Part shown: piece by piece, positions 1 through 11,826 of the stretch | How the letters are laid out: each line of letters begins with the position of its first letter | How positions within the stretch are numbered: the stretch's first letter is position 1 | DNA from: Triticum aestivum | Taxonomy: Eukaryota; Streptophyta; Magnoliopsida; Poales; Poaceae | Assembly: GCF_018294505.1 (NCBI RefSeq) | Contig: NC_057807.1 | Location: 169,722,883-169,786,882, forward strand | Length of the DNA stretch: 64,000 nt | Reading direction: 5' to 3' | Position numbers and translations under genes: made by a program | The notes under the pieces: generated by a model | The model's database searches: none | What the model was told of the DNA's origin: nothing | The model's input: only the letters and a program-made list of their open reading frames with translations

Positions 1-313
1 ATATGAACCAAATCAGGATTTTGAAGATAAATAATGAAGACAAATTAATGTTGAGGACAATCCAAATGCGAAGACTTTGCAATTGTAACGCCAAGAGAAA
101 CACTTCAATAAGAATTTGGTGGTGGTGTTACCCACTGTATAGGAAGTATTAGACCCAGACACGGCGCACAATTATCGTGGCGCTCCGAAGTCAAATTCCA
201 CATTAATGTATTCAGACTCAGAGGGTAAGTCTTCATTAATTGAAGATATATGTTACTTTGTGTCTTGCACATCTATGTCATCAACATGCATAAGCATTTG
301 GATGTGTGTCCAT
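1..313 (-). other. 3' untranslated tail of the copia element
   Basis: This lies downstream, in element orientation, of the RNase H stop codon. I see no ORF, no polypurine tract and no LTR start in it, so the 3' LTR must begin outside the window. Confidence 0.5.
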
Positions 314-1073
314 TCACACGACATTCGAATATTCTAAGATATTTAGCTCACACCGCAACTTGTAAAACCTTTTCTCATCCAATGGCTTAGTGAATATATC
401 TGCCAATTGCTCTTCAGTGCTGACGTGAATGACATCAATGTCTTCCTTGCTGACATGATCTCTGAGAAAGTGATGACAGATCTGAATGTGCTTTGTCTTG
501 AAGTGCTGAACTGGATTCTTGGAAAGCTTGATGGAACTTTCATTGTCACAGAAGAGTGGCACATTTTTCGTGTTGATGCCATAGTACTTGAGAGTTTGCC
601 TCATCCATAGAAGTTGAGCACAGCACGATCCAGCAGCAATGTATTCAGATTCAGCAATGGAGAGTGACACACAGTTCTGCCTCTTTGAAGACAGACAGAC
701 AAGTGATCGACCAAGAAAGTGACATGTTCCTGAGGTGGACTTGCAATCAACCTTGTCACCAGCATAATCAGCATCAAAATACCCAATCAGATCAAATGTT
801 GAGCCCTTTTGGATAACATAATGCTATCGTTGGGGTGTAAGCCAAATATCGAAGAATTTGCTTCACCGCTAGGTGATGCGACTCCTTTGGTGCCGCTTGT
901 AATCGGGCACACATGCAAACGTTAAGCATTATATCTGGCCTAGATGCACATAAGTAAAGTAAGGAACAAATCATGGAGCGGTATACCTTTTGATCGAACT
1001 CTTTACCATTTCTGTTAGGACCCAGATGACTTTTGGTTGGCATTGGCGTCGTGTATCCTTTGCAGTATTGCAT
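314..1073 (-). pseudogene. copia RNase H, broken into several frames
   Basis: RNase H degrades the RNA strand of the RNA/DNA hybrid during reverse transcription. Pieces at 792-1073, 601-786 and 314-670 lie in different frames. The first carries the end of the reverse transcriptase connection (SRPDIMLNVCMCARLQAAPK) and the last the C-terminal RNase H signature (AESEYIAA, then FCDNESSIKLSKNPVQH and the typical HIQICHHFLRDHV and ADIFTKPL motifs). The segment follows directly from the reverse transcriptase at 1136, separated from it by an in-frame stop. At least two frame changes make it non-functional. Confidence 0.85.
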
Positions 1074-1135
1074 TCCAAACTTCTTCAGGCAATCTTTGAG
1101 GTATTTATCTTTTGATATGAGATGCGATTTCTCTG

Positions 1136-2359
1136 CTAACGGATTTGGAGACCAAGGAAGAACTTCAGCTCACCCATCATGAACATCTGATATTGCTCTT
1201 GCATCATGTGCCCAAACTCATCGTTGTATCTCTTGTCGGTGCAGCCGAAGATAATGTCATCCACATAGATTTGGCACACAAACAGTTCATCATCGTACAA
1301 CTTCATGAAGAGTATTGGATCTAGTGAACTAGGTTTGAAGCCTTTGCTCTTCAAGAAGTCTTTGAGCGTGTCATACCAACCGCGAGGAGCTTGTTTGAGG
1401 CCATATAGTGCCTTGTTGAGATTTTGCACCATATCAGGATGTTTAGGATGTTCAAAGCCAGGTGATTGTGCAACATACACTTCTTCTTCAATCTTGCCAT
1501 TGAGAAAGGCTCTCTTCGCATCCATTTGGTACAGAAGGATGTTGTGATGGTCGGCATATGCAAGCACTATGTGAATGGCTTCAAGTCTTGCCACGGGAGC
1601 AAATGTTTCACCAAAATCAATCCCTTCTATTTGAGTGTAACCTTGAGCAACCAGACGAGCCTTGTTTCTGACAACTTGACCATGTTCATCTTGTTTGTTG
1701 CGATAGAGCCATTTGGTGCCAATGATGTTATGCTTGCGAGGATTAGGACGCTTGACAAGTTCCCAAACATTGTTCAGCTCGAACTGATGAAGCTCTTCTT
1801 GCATGGCTGGAATCCATTCAGGTTCCATAAAGGCTTCAACAACTTTCTTGGGTTCAGATATAGAGACAAATGCAAAGTGCCCATAGAAATTTGCTAGTTC
1901 TGTTGCTCTTGAACGAGTGAGTGGACCAGGTGTATTGGTGCTATCAATTATCTTCTCAATCTGTACTTCATTTGCAACATGGGGATGTACTGGACGAAGA
2001 TTTTGCCCTTGCAAATCATTGTCTTCAGGTTCAGTATTGACTTCAGGCTGAGCATTGTCTTCAGGTTGACTTGGTGCAATGATGAGTTCATCTTCAGCCT
2101 GAGCTTTGGACGGTATGATTTCTCCAGTACCCATGAGCTTGATAGATTCACTAGGAGGAACTTCATCTAGCACATTTGGCAGGTGCTCTCTTTGCGAGCC
2201 GTTAGTCTCATCGAATTGCACATCCACAGTTTCAACCAGTTTATAGTGAAAGAGGTTGAAGACTCTGTAGGGGTGCGAATACTTTTCGTATCCAAGCATA
2301 AAACCTTCATGTGCTTTTTGTGAAATTTTGAAGTGTGATGTGGATCCTTGATCCAGCAC
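1136..2359 (-). pseudogene. copia reverse transcriptase
   Basis: This 407-codon frame holds nearly the whole copia reverse transcriptase. It starts around [20 protein letters not shown], continues through [20 protein letters not shown] and the [13 protein letters not shown] motif, and contains the catalytic IYVDDIIFG near residue 370. The N-terminal third is the acidic, proline-rich linker between integrase and reverse transcriptase. The frame ends at 1136-1138 in a TAG immediately after LGLQIR. The copia domain continues past this point in the same class of elements, so the stop is premature, plausibly a CAG-to-TAG change. The catalytic aspartates are present. Confidence 0.88.
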
Positions 2360-3482
2360 CTAGCACCAAATACTCTAAAGCAATAGACATTTGGCTTCAT
2401 AACAGTTAGCAGCTCATATGATGTCTTCTTTAGAAGCTTGTGAAGATAAACTCGGCTGATGATGTGGCATGCCGTGTTAATGTCTTCAGTCCAGAACTTC
2501 CTTGGAGTCTTGTACTCATCTAGCATCGTCCGAGCCATCTCAATGAGGTGTTTGTTCTTGCGCTCATGATGCCATTCTGCTGAGGTGTGTAGGGAGCAGA
2601 AAACTCATGAGTGATGCCCAGTGTATCAAGATAAGTGTCGGCGCCGGTGTTCTTCAATTCTGTGTTGTTGTCACTTCTGATATGCTTGATCTTAGCACCA
2701 TAGTTCATCGTGGCACGATTGGCGAAGCGTCTAAAGACATCCTCCACTTCAGTCTTATAGAGAATTATATGCACCCATGTATATCTTGAGTAATCATCAA
2801 AAATAATGAAACCATAGAGACAAGCAGTCGTAGTAAGAGTAGAGTAATGAGTAGGGCCGAATAAGTCCATGTGAAGCAACTCGAAGGGTTGAAATGTCGT
2901 CATGATTGTCTTTGCGGGATGCTTGGCCCTAGTCATCTTCCCTGCTTCACAGGCGCCACACAGATGGTCTTTCTTCAACTTGATGCCTTCGATGCCCACG
3001 ACATGCTTTTTCTTCGTGAGAGTGTACAAGTTCCTCATGCCCGCATGTCCTAGCCTCCGATGCCAGAGCCAGCACTCTGAAGCTTTTGATAGAAGACATA
3101 TGACTAGCTGTGGTCCTGCTGAGAAATCTACCATATACAGATCATCTTTTCGATACCCTTCAAAGACTAGAGATTTGTCAGATTCCATAAGGACAAGGCA
3201 ACGATATTTTCCAAATATCACAATCATCTTCAAATAACATAGCATTGATACAGACATTAAGTTGAAACCAAGAGATTCAACAAGAATCACTTTATCCATG
3301 TGCTGATCCTTTGAGATTGCAACTCTACCTAGACCCAATACCTTACTTTTACCAGTGTCAGCAAATGTGATATGACTCCTATCAGAAGGTCGAGGAGTTG
3401 AATCCATCAGAAGACTTCGATCACCCGTCATGTGGTTGGTGCAGCCACTATCCATAATCCATTCTGAAGCATGAGGTGTCAT
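2167..3482 (-). pseudogene. copia protease and integrase, frameshifted
   Basis: The frame 2520-3482 begins with the aspartic protease motif DSGCTNHM, followed by the GAG-pre-integrase zinc region (HRRLGHAGMRN, CGACEAGK) and the integrase core with DLFGP, IRSDNNTE and PYTPQQNG. Integrase inserts the cDNA into the genome. The sequence stops matching just after QQNG, where the third acidic catalytic residue should follow; the family-like reading resumes in the frame of 2167-2538, which starts MARTMLDEY. The break therefore lies at about 2540-2575 and removes the catalytic glutamate from the main frame. The protease aspartate is intact. Confidence 0.85.
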
Positions 3483-4855
3483 AGCCTATAGTACAGTTTG
3501 GGGGATAGGCTTCACCAAGAGAGTTGTGAAGCATAAACATTTGACGAACAAGTGGAACATAGAAGTTCAGATCTTGGTTAGGATAGATAGGATGAGTGTC
3601 AAGGAATCCCGGGACGAAATACATAGTAAGACCATTTGGAAATTTTATCTTGCGCCCCACAAGATGTTTAAGGTCCCTAGCATAAGCATCAGACGTCTTT
3701 GATTTCCGGCTAGAGACCTTTCCCTGCAAATGAGAGTTAAGTTTTGTTAACCACCCACATCTTCAGGGGTGACTTAGAAGCAATGATTCTAAGTGCAGCA
3801 TCTGAGAACTTCGTCTTTGAAGCCCTAGCAAATAGCCTTGTAGGAGGAGAATAATACTCATAGGAATAAGCAGAAAAGTTCTTAGACTTATGAACGTAGC
3901 GGTTTGATGAAACACGCCCATATTCAAAGGTTTGAGTATGATTTCCCTGCAAAGCATTGGCGTTAGGGTGACTCAGGTGAGTCTTCTGTCTATATGAAGC
4001 CTTTGGACCATACGAAGCCTCTGGTCTGGGGTTTGTCTTCTTCCCAGGTGGTGTCGTAACGACATTCATGGGAAGACTTTCGAGACACCTTTTGGGTACC
4101 CAGATCTTCTTAAGAGGTGGTCCATTCCCATAGTTAGTATCAATATACATGGCAAACACTTCACCATTCTGATTCCTTAACAATTTATAGTTTGCATCAA
4201 AGGATTCATCAATGATAATTGGGTAAGCACTCGTGAAGCCAGATAAGGTATATGGATCTACTAAAGGTCCTTTAGCAGCAACCCATGTGGTTTTTGGGTA
4301 CTGCTCAGGCATCCAGTAAGAACCATCAACATTCATTTTCCTCTTGAACCCAACACCCTCTTTCCTAGGATTTCGGTTCAGAATCTGCTTTTTAAGGACA
4401 TCACATAGTGTCTGATGCCCTTTGAGACTTTTGTACATTCCTGTCTCAAGTAATGACTTCAACCTGGCATTCTCATCAGCAATAGTACTGATATCCTTAG
4501 ATGAGGGGTTAGTTACCACATCAGCAGTTGAAGATATTGCAACAGTAGTAACAGTTGAACATTCAACAACAGAGACAACATTGTCATGCTCAATACATTT
4601 TAGATATGGTGGTTCAAATCCTTCCTAAGCGAAACTGATCTGTTGAGCGCGGAGTGACTCGTTTTCCTTTTGAAGATCTTCATGAGCCGATCTCAGTTTC
4701 TCAAGTTCCTGCTTCCTTTGAAGATAATCATAGGAAAGCTTTTCATGAGAGGTTGAGAGAGATTCATGACGACTTTCAAGTTCCTCATACTTAACATGAA
4801 GATTTTTAATGTCTTCAATTAAGGACTGAGATCGGGTCATTTCCGCGTCCAACAT
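3448..4855 (-). pseudogene. copia gag-pol linker with coiled coil
   Basis: Three ORFs (4625-4855, 3737-4519, 3448-3729) fill the space between gag and protease. The first is a heptad-rich stretch (DIKNLHVKYEELESRHESL and following) that should form a coiled coil, a feature of SIRE-lineage gag. It runs into the second in the same frame, separated only by a TAG at 4625-4627. The second has no domain I can name. The third shifts frame again just before the protease. No enzymatic function is visible. Confidence 0.6.
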
Positions 4856-4869
4856 GTCACCGCTTTTGT

Positions 4870-6273
4870 CTAATAGTTTTTGAATATGTTCATGGCATTC
4901 TGTTGTTCATTTGCAATTTTAGCAAGTGTTTCGTACATGGGCTTAGATTCACATTCAGAGTCATCTTCACTTGATGTTTGAAAGTAAGCATCGCGTGATT
5001 TTACCTTGGCATCACGTGCCACGAAGCAGTAGGTGGGAGCAGAGTCATCCTCATCTTTAACATCCTCGTTGGTGACGAGGCCATTGTGTTCAGTGTTGAA
5101 GATGGATTTGGCGATGTATGCAGAAGCTAGAGCCAGGCTTGCCACTCCAGAATCAGATTCCTCCTCAAACTCCACCTCTGCCTCCTCAGATGCACACTCC
5201 TCCTCTGAATCCATCTCCTTTCCAACAAAAGCACGAGCCTTGCCAGATGACCTCTTCTTGTGTGAAGAAGACTTCGATGAAGACTTCGAAGAAGACTTTG
5301 AGGATTTCTTCTTCTTCTGCTTGTCATCAGAATCATAGTCCTTGCTCTTCTTCTTCTTCTTTGTCTCGTTGTCCCACTGTGGACACTCAGAGATGTAGTG
5401 ACCAGGTTTCTTGCACTTGTGACATGTTCTCTTCTTGTGATCACGAGAGGAAGCTTCATCATTCCTTGAGCTGGATCTTGAAGACTTTCTAAAGTCTTTC
5501 TTCTTGGTGAACTTCTGGAACTTCTTCACAAGCATAGCGAGCTCCTTTCCAATATCTTCACGATCACCAGAACTGCAACCAGATTCTTCTTCAGACGAGG
5601 AGACGGCCTTTGCCTTCAAAGAGCGAGTACGGCCATAGTTGGGACCATAGATATCTCTTTTCTTAGATAGCTGGAACTCATGTGTGTTGAGCCACTCAAG
5701 TATGCCAGACGGATCGAGAGTCTTGAAGTCAGGGCACTCTTGAATCATCAGGGCTAGGGTGTCAAATGAGATGTCGAGAGATCTCAGAAGTGTCTTGATG
5801 ATTTCGTGCTTGGTGATCTTAGTGGCGCCGAGTGCATGAAGCTCATTGGTGATATCAGTGAGGCAATCAAATGTGAGATGGACATTCTCATTGTCATTTC
5901 TCTTGAAGCGGTTGAAGAGATTTCGAAGAACACTGATCCTTGAATCTCTCTGTGTTGAGACGCCTTCATTCACCTTGGAGAGCCAGTCCCAGACCAGCTT
6001 TGAAGTTTCGAGAGCACTCACACGACCATACTGCCCCTTGGTCAGATGACCATAGATGATGTTCTTGGTAGTTGAATCCAGTTGCACGAACTTCTTGACA
6101 TCAGCAGGAGTGACACCTTCACCAATCTTCGGAACGCCGTCCTTGACGACATACAAGAGATCGACATCAATGGCTTCAAGTTGCATGCACACCTTATTCT
6201 TCCAGTAGGGGTAATCAGTGCCATCGAAGATAGGTCACGCAACGAAGACTTTGATTATCCCTGCAGTCGACAT
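4870..6273 (-). pseudogene. copia gag: UBN2 domain plus CCHC zinc knuckle
   Basis: Gag packages the element RNA in virus-like particles. The 440-codon open part has a UBN2-type capsid region (YGHLTKGQYGRVSALETSKL, then SVLRNLFNRFKRNDNENVH) at about residues 45-165, a zinc knuckle CHKCKKPGHYISEC near residue 260 (C-X2-C-X4-H-X4-C), and a long lysine/serine tract. The natural start is probably the ATG at 6273-6271: that frame reads into gag but meets TGA at codon 13 (6237-6235). The frame is lost again at about 4870, where the downstream coiled coil lies in another frame. Confidence 0.85.
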
Positions 6274-6324
6274 AGCTAAACTCCAGGTGGTTAAACCGAA
6301 TCACACAAAACAAGGGAGCACCTT

Positions 6325-6336
6325 GCTCAGATACCA
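6325..6336 (-). other. primer binding site, initiator methionine tRNA type
   Basis: On the minus strand this reads TGGTATCTGAGC, two bases inside the 5' LTR end. It differs by one base from TGGTATCAGAGC, the complement of the 3' end of initiator tRNA-Met used by most plant copia elements. Confidence 0.8.
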
Positions 6337-6338
6337 AT

Positions 6339-7674
6339 TGAAAGTGCTAGTATTCGACTAGAGGGGGGTGAATAGGCGATTTTTATGAAAGTCTTCAAAA
6401 CATGGGTGTTTCGAAGACAAATGATAGAAATGACCCTATTGATATGCAGTAAAAGGTAGACTACACTAGACAAGCTATAGTCAAGTAAGCAATGAAGTGA
6501 AAGCACGAAGACTATAAGCAGCTAGGTAGATTGGATCAGGATGGAAGATAGTATGAAGCCAAACAGACAACAGTCTTCACTTAGTTAAGTCAAACAGATC
6601 AATAAAGTAGGCAAAGACTTCACGAAGACAAACTATAAGTAAGGTGAGAGAGGTAGGATAGAACCAGTTGCTCGGAGAGGACAAGGGATTTTTTGGACCA
6701 GTTCCAGTTGCTGTGACAACTGTACGTCTGGTTAGGGAGGCTGAGATTCAACTCATAAGACCGCGTCTTCACCTTATTCCCCTTGAGCTAAGAACACTTA
6801 GTCCTCGCCCAATCACTCTAGTAACTCTCCAAGGGAGACTTCCAAACCTTCACAGACTTCGTTCACCGGCAATCCACAATGATTCTTGGATGCTCAGAAC
6901 GCGACACCTAACCAGCCGGAGGATTCACGGTCCTCAAGTGTAATAAGTCTTCAGATCACGCGTACAGAAACACTTCACTGATGCCTAACACTCTTTGGCT
7001 CTGGGTGTTTTGGGCTTTGTCCTCACAAGGATTCTCTCTCAAAGGGTTCGGAGGTGGGTTGCTCTCAAACGACAAAAGTCGTGCACTAACTCTGAGCAGC
7101 CACCAATTTATGGTGTAGGGGGTGGGCTATTTATAGCCAGGAGGCAACCCGACCTGATTTGTCCAAAATGACCCTGGGTCACTAAGGAACTGACACGTGT
7201 CCAATGGTCAGATTTCAAACACACGCAACAGCTTGACTTGGGCTACAAGTAAAGCTGACTCATCCAGCTCTGGATAAGATTTTCTCTCATTGTCTTCGCT
7301 CGAAGACATAGGATTTGGTTGAGCATCACTTCAGTCACTCTGACTTTGTTCACGTGGACCCCACTTAATAGTACGGTGGTTCCTATGACTCAACAAAGAA
7401 GAAAAGGAAACTACGAAAAAACTATGTCTTCGCACTCCATAGTCTTCACGCGATGTCTTCTCCTGTCATAGTCTTCAATGTGAATGTCTTCACAGACCAC
7501 CGTTGTCTTCAATGTCTTCACACATTTTTTGGGGTCATCTTTGGTAGGTAAACCGAATCAACATGGGACTACTACCTGTGTTATCCTGCAATTCTCACAA
7601 ACACATTAGTCCCTCAACCAAGTTTGTCATCAATACTCCAAAACCAACTAGGGATGGCACTAGATGCACTTACA
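6339..7674 (-). repeat. 5' LTR of the copia element (about 1.34 kb)
   Basis: It begins TGTAAGTGCATCTAG and ends CTTTCA in element orientation, so it has TG...CA ends, and it abuts the primer binding site. The 5' start (the 7560-7674 side) is a sequence I recognise from many Triticeae copia LTRs. Many short GTCTTC/GAAGAC motifs recur at 7270-7520. No long ORF is expected here. Confidence 0.8.
7128..7135 (-). promoter_or_regulatory. TATA box of the copia 5' LTR
   Basis: The minus strand reads TATAAATA, flanked by GC-rich sequence, inside the 5' LTR. This fits the LTR promoter. No transcript evidence is available. Confidence 0.5.
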
Positions 7675-8123
7675 GGATGTCCCTATCGCTGTCGTTTGGG
7701 GGCAGAGGAGGCATCAGCGGCGGTGGGATTGGGAGGAGTGGTAGCGTGGGAAAAATTTGGTGGGATGTGAGAGGGAGAGGGAGTGGGACATGCCGATTAG
7801 TTGTAGCGCGGGCAAGGGTGCCACTCTATAACTAAGTGGGCTGACCCTTTCTATCATAGTTGTACCGAGTTGTGCTATACCCACGTTACTAGTGTCAACT
7901 TAGTAGTGGCGCGGCTTTTATACCCCATGCTACTACTATGGTCCGTCCCGGGGACACCATGAGGATCACTTAGTATTTGCATGGGAATGGTAGGCCCACG
8001 CTACAGCTATTCTATACTAGTAGTGCATTATATTTACCCACGCTACTACTAAGTAGTAGTAGCATGGGGCTCTTATCCCTCGCTACTGCTAAACATCTAT
8101 CTATAAGGTATGTCCTAGTAGTG
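7675..8123. mobile_element. CACTA transposon right end with TAGTAGTAGC subterminal repeats
   Basis: Repeated forms of GCTACTACTA/TAGTAGTAGC and GTAGCGCGGG occur at 7795-8095 on both strands, as in Triticeae CACTA subterminal regions. The tract ends CTAGTAGTG at 8115-8123, the reverse complement of CACTACTAG, and then passes into Athila-like LTR sequence. A second CTAGTAGTG-like end lies at about 8015-8023. The left side is cut by the copia LTR at 7674. No transposase is in the window. Confidence 0.65.
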
Positions 8124-8381
8124 CACACTTCATCGGAAGGGCAATAGAGCTGATGTAGAAGCCCTCCATGATCGAATCCCCCTCTGACAGGGTCCAGGAA
8201 AAGGTCCCGAGATGGGATCTCACGGGAACAGAAGGTTACGGCACTGGAAAAGTGTTTTCGTGGATGCTTCTGGTGGTTTGGGAATATATGTGAATATATA
8301 GGACAAAGAATTAGGTCAGGGGGTGTTGAAGTAGGCCGCAAGAAAGGGGGGTGCACCCACCCCCCTAGGGTGCGCCCGTGT
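8124..8381 (-). repeat. Athila-like LTR, left fragment
   Basis: The minus-strand LTR contains the usual block of GATGAAGTG, promoter-proximal ATATA sequence and GC-rich GGTGCACCCACCCCCCTAGG. It is cut at 8124 by the CACTA end and at 8381 by the LARD; the same LTR resumes at 30594. The remaining LTR and its internal region would lie left of the window. Confidence 0.6.
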
Positions 8382-10132
8382 TGTAACAGCCTGGTATTTG
8401 GCTTTTTCATTTTCTTTTTGATTTATTTGATTTTTGCCCTGATTTTCTTTTTGGAGTGGATCTGTGGACTTGAAACCTGGGAGATCATCAATTCTTCTTC
8501 TGCCAAGTGGTTCATCATTCTCAAACCTATTCCTAGATCATGCCATTTCCATTCTAGCCCAACTACATAATTCTTTTCTTGAGGGTACATTCCTTTTTCT
8601 TATAGAAGGAATAACCTCAATTGCCCTATTTTGTGAAGCAACCTATATTTTTGTCCATCCTAAAATTCCCAAATAATTCTCAAAAAAAATTGGGTCATAT
8701 ATTTCTCAAATATGTCCAAACTTTATTTGCCATGTTCAAAAATAATTCCCCAATATTCCTTCTTCACTTATGTCCAGAATGGCACTTTCTGAAGGAAGTG
8801 TCATTTATCTTATCTTGTTTGCTCCCAAACTCTTTGGGCATTCTTTCCTATCCAAATCATTGCCACATGCCAAAAATTCAGCTCCATTGGCCTAGTGAAT
8901 CTTCCTCAATGAATTTTCAAAGTTTTTGTCAAACAGAAGCCATTGTGAAGGAAGTACTAGCTAGGAGTATCCAAATAAGTTGAAATTTTGCATGCCTCTT
9001 CATTTGCTCATATCATTACCCTCCGATAATTTTCAGCTCCATCCCATCATCAATGTGATCACAGCTTCAAATCTTTGATTCTATTAGTATTTTTAGGTTG
9101 TGAAGCAAGTATAATTTATATTGCTTCATTAATTCTAAGAAATTACCAGATTAGGGACCATTTCATTAAACCATTCTCTCCCAAGTATTATTGCAAGTTT
9201 CTAGACAGTGAAGATGTTTGTGAAGCAAGTACCATTTTGGCAAGCCCAAATAGTATGAAACTTTTACAACATCTTCATATGTCCATATAACACTTCCTTG
9301 CCAAATTTCAGCTTTGGTGCCTTCTTCATTTGAGTGCATCATCATAATCTTTATTCTGTACCATTCTAGTCAGTTGCAAAGAAACTATATTCATTTCTGG
9401 TCCAATTGTTCTCAAACTCCCCAGGATTATAGTCCTTCCTAAGATAAATACCCCAGGCGTCATCTTTGTATCCAAGCTCATATCTGCTGATTGCAGCATC
9501 ATGATTGAGTTTGGTGCAACAAACTTCTAGTGATCCCTCACTTCTCTCTAGTGCTCCTCTTCCCGATCTATCACCCCCCTCTGTCTTGGTGATGCAGGGA
9601 CTCATCACTAGATATGTCCTTGCAGCCTCTCTTGACCTCTCCATGCCAGCCCTGGCAGGGCGTTTCTCGCGCTCTGGCGGCATCCGACGCATTCTGAGCA
9701 ACGGGCAGCTCGGCATCGACGGATTCCGCATGTCCGAGCGTGCCGACCTGACTCCCCCATCTTCTCCCGTCGCTCTCGTGTCCCTGCCCCCTCTAGAAAC
9801 TTCCTCGCTAGAGCTAGACGCCACGCGCCCATAGGCAAACAATTGTCGTTTGGCTCTGTTCGTCGCCCTTCGTCTTCCTCCCCGTGCCTCTTGGCATCCT
9901 CTGCCTCGTGAAGCTTATCATCACTTCCTCATCACGTTCTCGTGCCCTTGAATTATCACTGAGCCTCGCTAGAGCTTTGGCCGAGCTCAAGCGGTGGCAC
10001 TTGGCCATGGCCACCCTCGCCCGCCTATTTAAGCCCCTACATGCAGCCTCCCGAGCACCCCCATCGCCCTTGTCTCACTCCTCTACCCCTACATAGCCTC
10101 TTGCCCGAGCCCCGGAGCCCCTCCCTGCTCGC
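8382..10132 (+). repeat. LARD 5' LTR, first segment
   Basis: It aligns by eye with 29076-30345 of the 3' LTR up to about 9583. The remainder (9583-10132) is absent from the 3' copy. It contains no convincing ORF; overlapping ORFs at 9366-10096 are on both strands of GC-rich LTR sequence. It is interrupted by the Athila-like element at 10133. Confidence 0.7.
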
Positions 10133-11702
10133 TGATACATCTCCAACGTATCTATAATTTATGAAGCATTCATGCTATATTATTATGTGTTTTGAATGAT
10201 TAAGGGCTTTATTATACACTTTTATATTACTTTTGGGACTAACCAACTAACTGGAGGACCAACCCGTATTGCTGTTTTATTGCCTGTTTCAGTATTTCGA
10301 AGAAAATGAATATCAAACGGAGTCCAAACGGAATGAAACCTTTGGTAACGTGATTTTTGGAACGAACGTGACCCAGGAAACTTGGAGTGCAAGCCAGGGG
10401 AGCATCGAGGAAGCCACGAGATAGGGGGCACGCCCACCCCGTGGGCGCGCCCTACCCTCCTGTGGGCCCCTCGAGGCTCCCCTGACCGACTTCTTTCGCC
10501 CAATAAGCCTACGTACCCTAAAAACATCGAAACAGAAGATAGATCAGGAGTTCCGCCGCCGCAAGCCTCTGTAGCCACCAAAAACCTCTCGGGAGCCCGT
10601 TCCGGCACCCTGCCGGAGGGGGAACCCATCACCGGTGGCCATCTTCATCATCCCGACGCTATCCATGAGGAGGAGGGAGTAGTTCACCCTCGAGACTGAG
10701 GGTTACCAGTAGCTATGTGTTTGATCTCTCTCTCTTGTGTTCTCTCTATGGCACGATCTTGATGTATCGCGAGCTTTGCTATTATAGTTGGATCTTATGA
10801 TGTTTCCCCCCCTCTACTCTCTTGTGATGAATTGAGTTTTCCTCTTGAAGTTATCTTGTCGGATTGAGTCTTTAATAATTTGAGAACACTTGATGTATGT
10901 CTTGCCATGCATATCTGTGGTGACAATGGAATTTCACGTGCCACTTGATGTATGTTTTGGTGATCAACTTGCGGGTTCCACCCATGAACCTATGCATAGG
11001 GGTTGACACACATTTTCGCCTTGACTCTCCGATAGAAACTTTGGGGCACTCTTTGAAGTACTTTGTGTTGGTTTGATGAATCTGAGATTGTGTGATGCAT
11101 ATCGTATAATCATGCCCACGGATACTTGAGGTGACAATGGAGTACCTAAGTGACATTAGGTTTTTGGTTGATTTGTGTCTTAAGATGTTATTCTAGTACG
11201 AACTCTTGAATAGATTGATCCGAAAGAATAACCTTGAGGTGGTTTCGTACCCTACCATAATCTCTTCGTTTGTTCTCCTCTATTAGTGGCTTTGGAGTGA
11301 CTCTTTGTTGCATGTTGAGGGATTGTTATATGATCTATCTATGTTATTATTGTTGAGAGAACTTGCACTAGTGAAAGTATGAACCCTATGCCTTGTTTCC
11401 TACCATTGCAATACCGTTTACGCTCACTCTTATCATTAGTTACCTTGCTGTTTTTATATTTTCAGATTACAAATACCTTTATCTACTATCCATGTTGCAC
11501 TTGTTGGGTGTGTTGGGGACACAAGAGACTCTTTGTTATTTGGTTACAGGGTTGTTTGAGAGAGACCATCTTCATCCTACGCCTCCCACGGATTGATAAA
11601 CCTTAGGTCATCCACCTGAGGGAAATTTGCTACTGTTCTACAAACATGTGCACTTGCAGGCCCAACAACATCTACAAGAAGAAGGTTGTGTAGTAGACAT
11701 CA
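10133..11702 (+). repeat. 5' LTR of the 10.1-17.1 kb element (1,570 bp)
   Basis: It begins TGATACATCTCCAACG and ends GTAGACATCA. It contains about 1.2 kb (roughly 10226-11433) missing from the 3' LTR, and lacks about 50 bp that the 3' LTR has near 16840-16890. Confidence 0.8.
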
Positions 11703-11712
11703 AGCTCTTTTC

Positions 11713-11730
11713 TGGCGCCGTTGCCGGGGA
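11713..11730 (+). other. primer binding site, Athila type
   Basis: The sequence TGGCGCCGTTGCCGGGGA lies 10 bases after the 5' LTR end. It is the usual primer site of Athila-lineage elements (tRNA-Asp type). Confidence 0.8.
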
Positions 11731-11826
11731 GGTGAGTGCTTGAAGGTATATCTTTAGATCTTGCAATCGAATCTTTTTGTTTCTTGTTTTATCACTAGTT
11801 TAGTTTATAAAAGAAAACTACAAAAA

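Larger units (their letters stand above)
1..7674 (-). mobile_element. SIRE-type Ty1/copia LTR retrotransposon, 3' end outside window
   Basis: Read on the minus strand the order is 5' LTR (7674-6339), primer binding site, gag with a zinc knuckle, coiled coil, protease, integrase, reverse transcriptase, RNase H. Integrase before reverse transcriptase defines Ty1/copia. The long gag extended by a coiled coil and a long linker before the protease is typical of the SIRE lineage (Maximus in Triticeae); the family name is recognition, not a search. The 3' LTR lies beyond position 1, so the target duplication cannot be checked; the five bases after the 5' LTR are GGATG. Every module carries stops or frameshifts, so this copy cannot make a complete polyprotein. 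It appears inserted in the CACTA element seen at 7675-8123. Confidence 0.85.

Noticed and set aside
9366..10096. Overlapping ORFs on both strands
   Set aside because: They sit in GC-rich LARD LTR sequence, show no motif and overlap each other in several frames.
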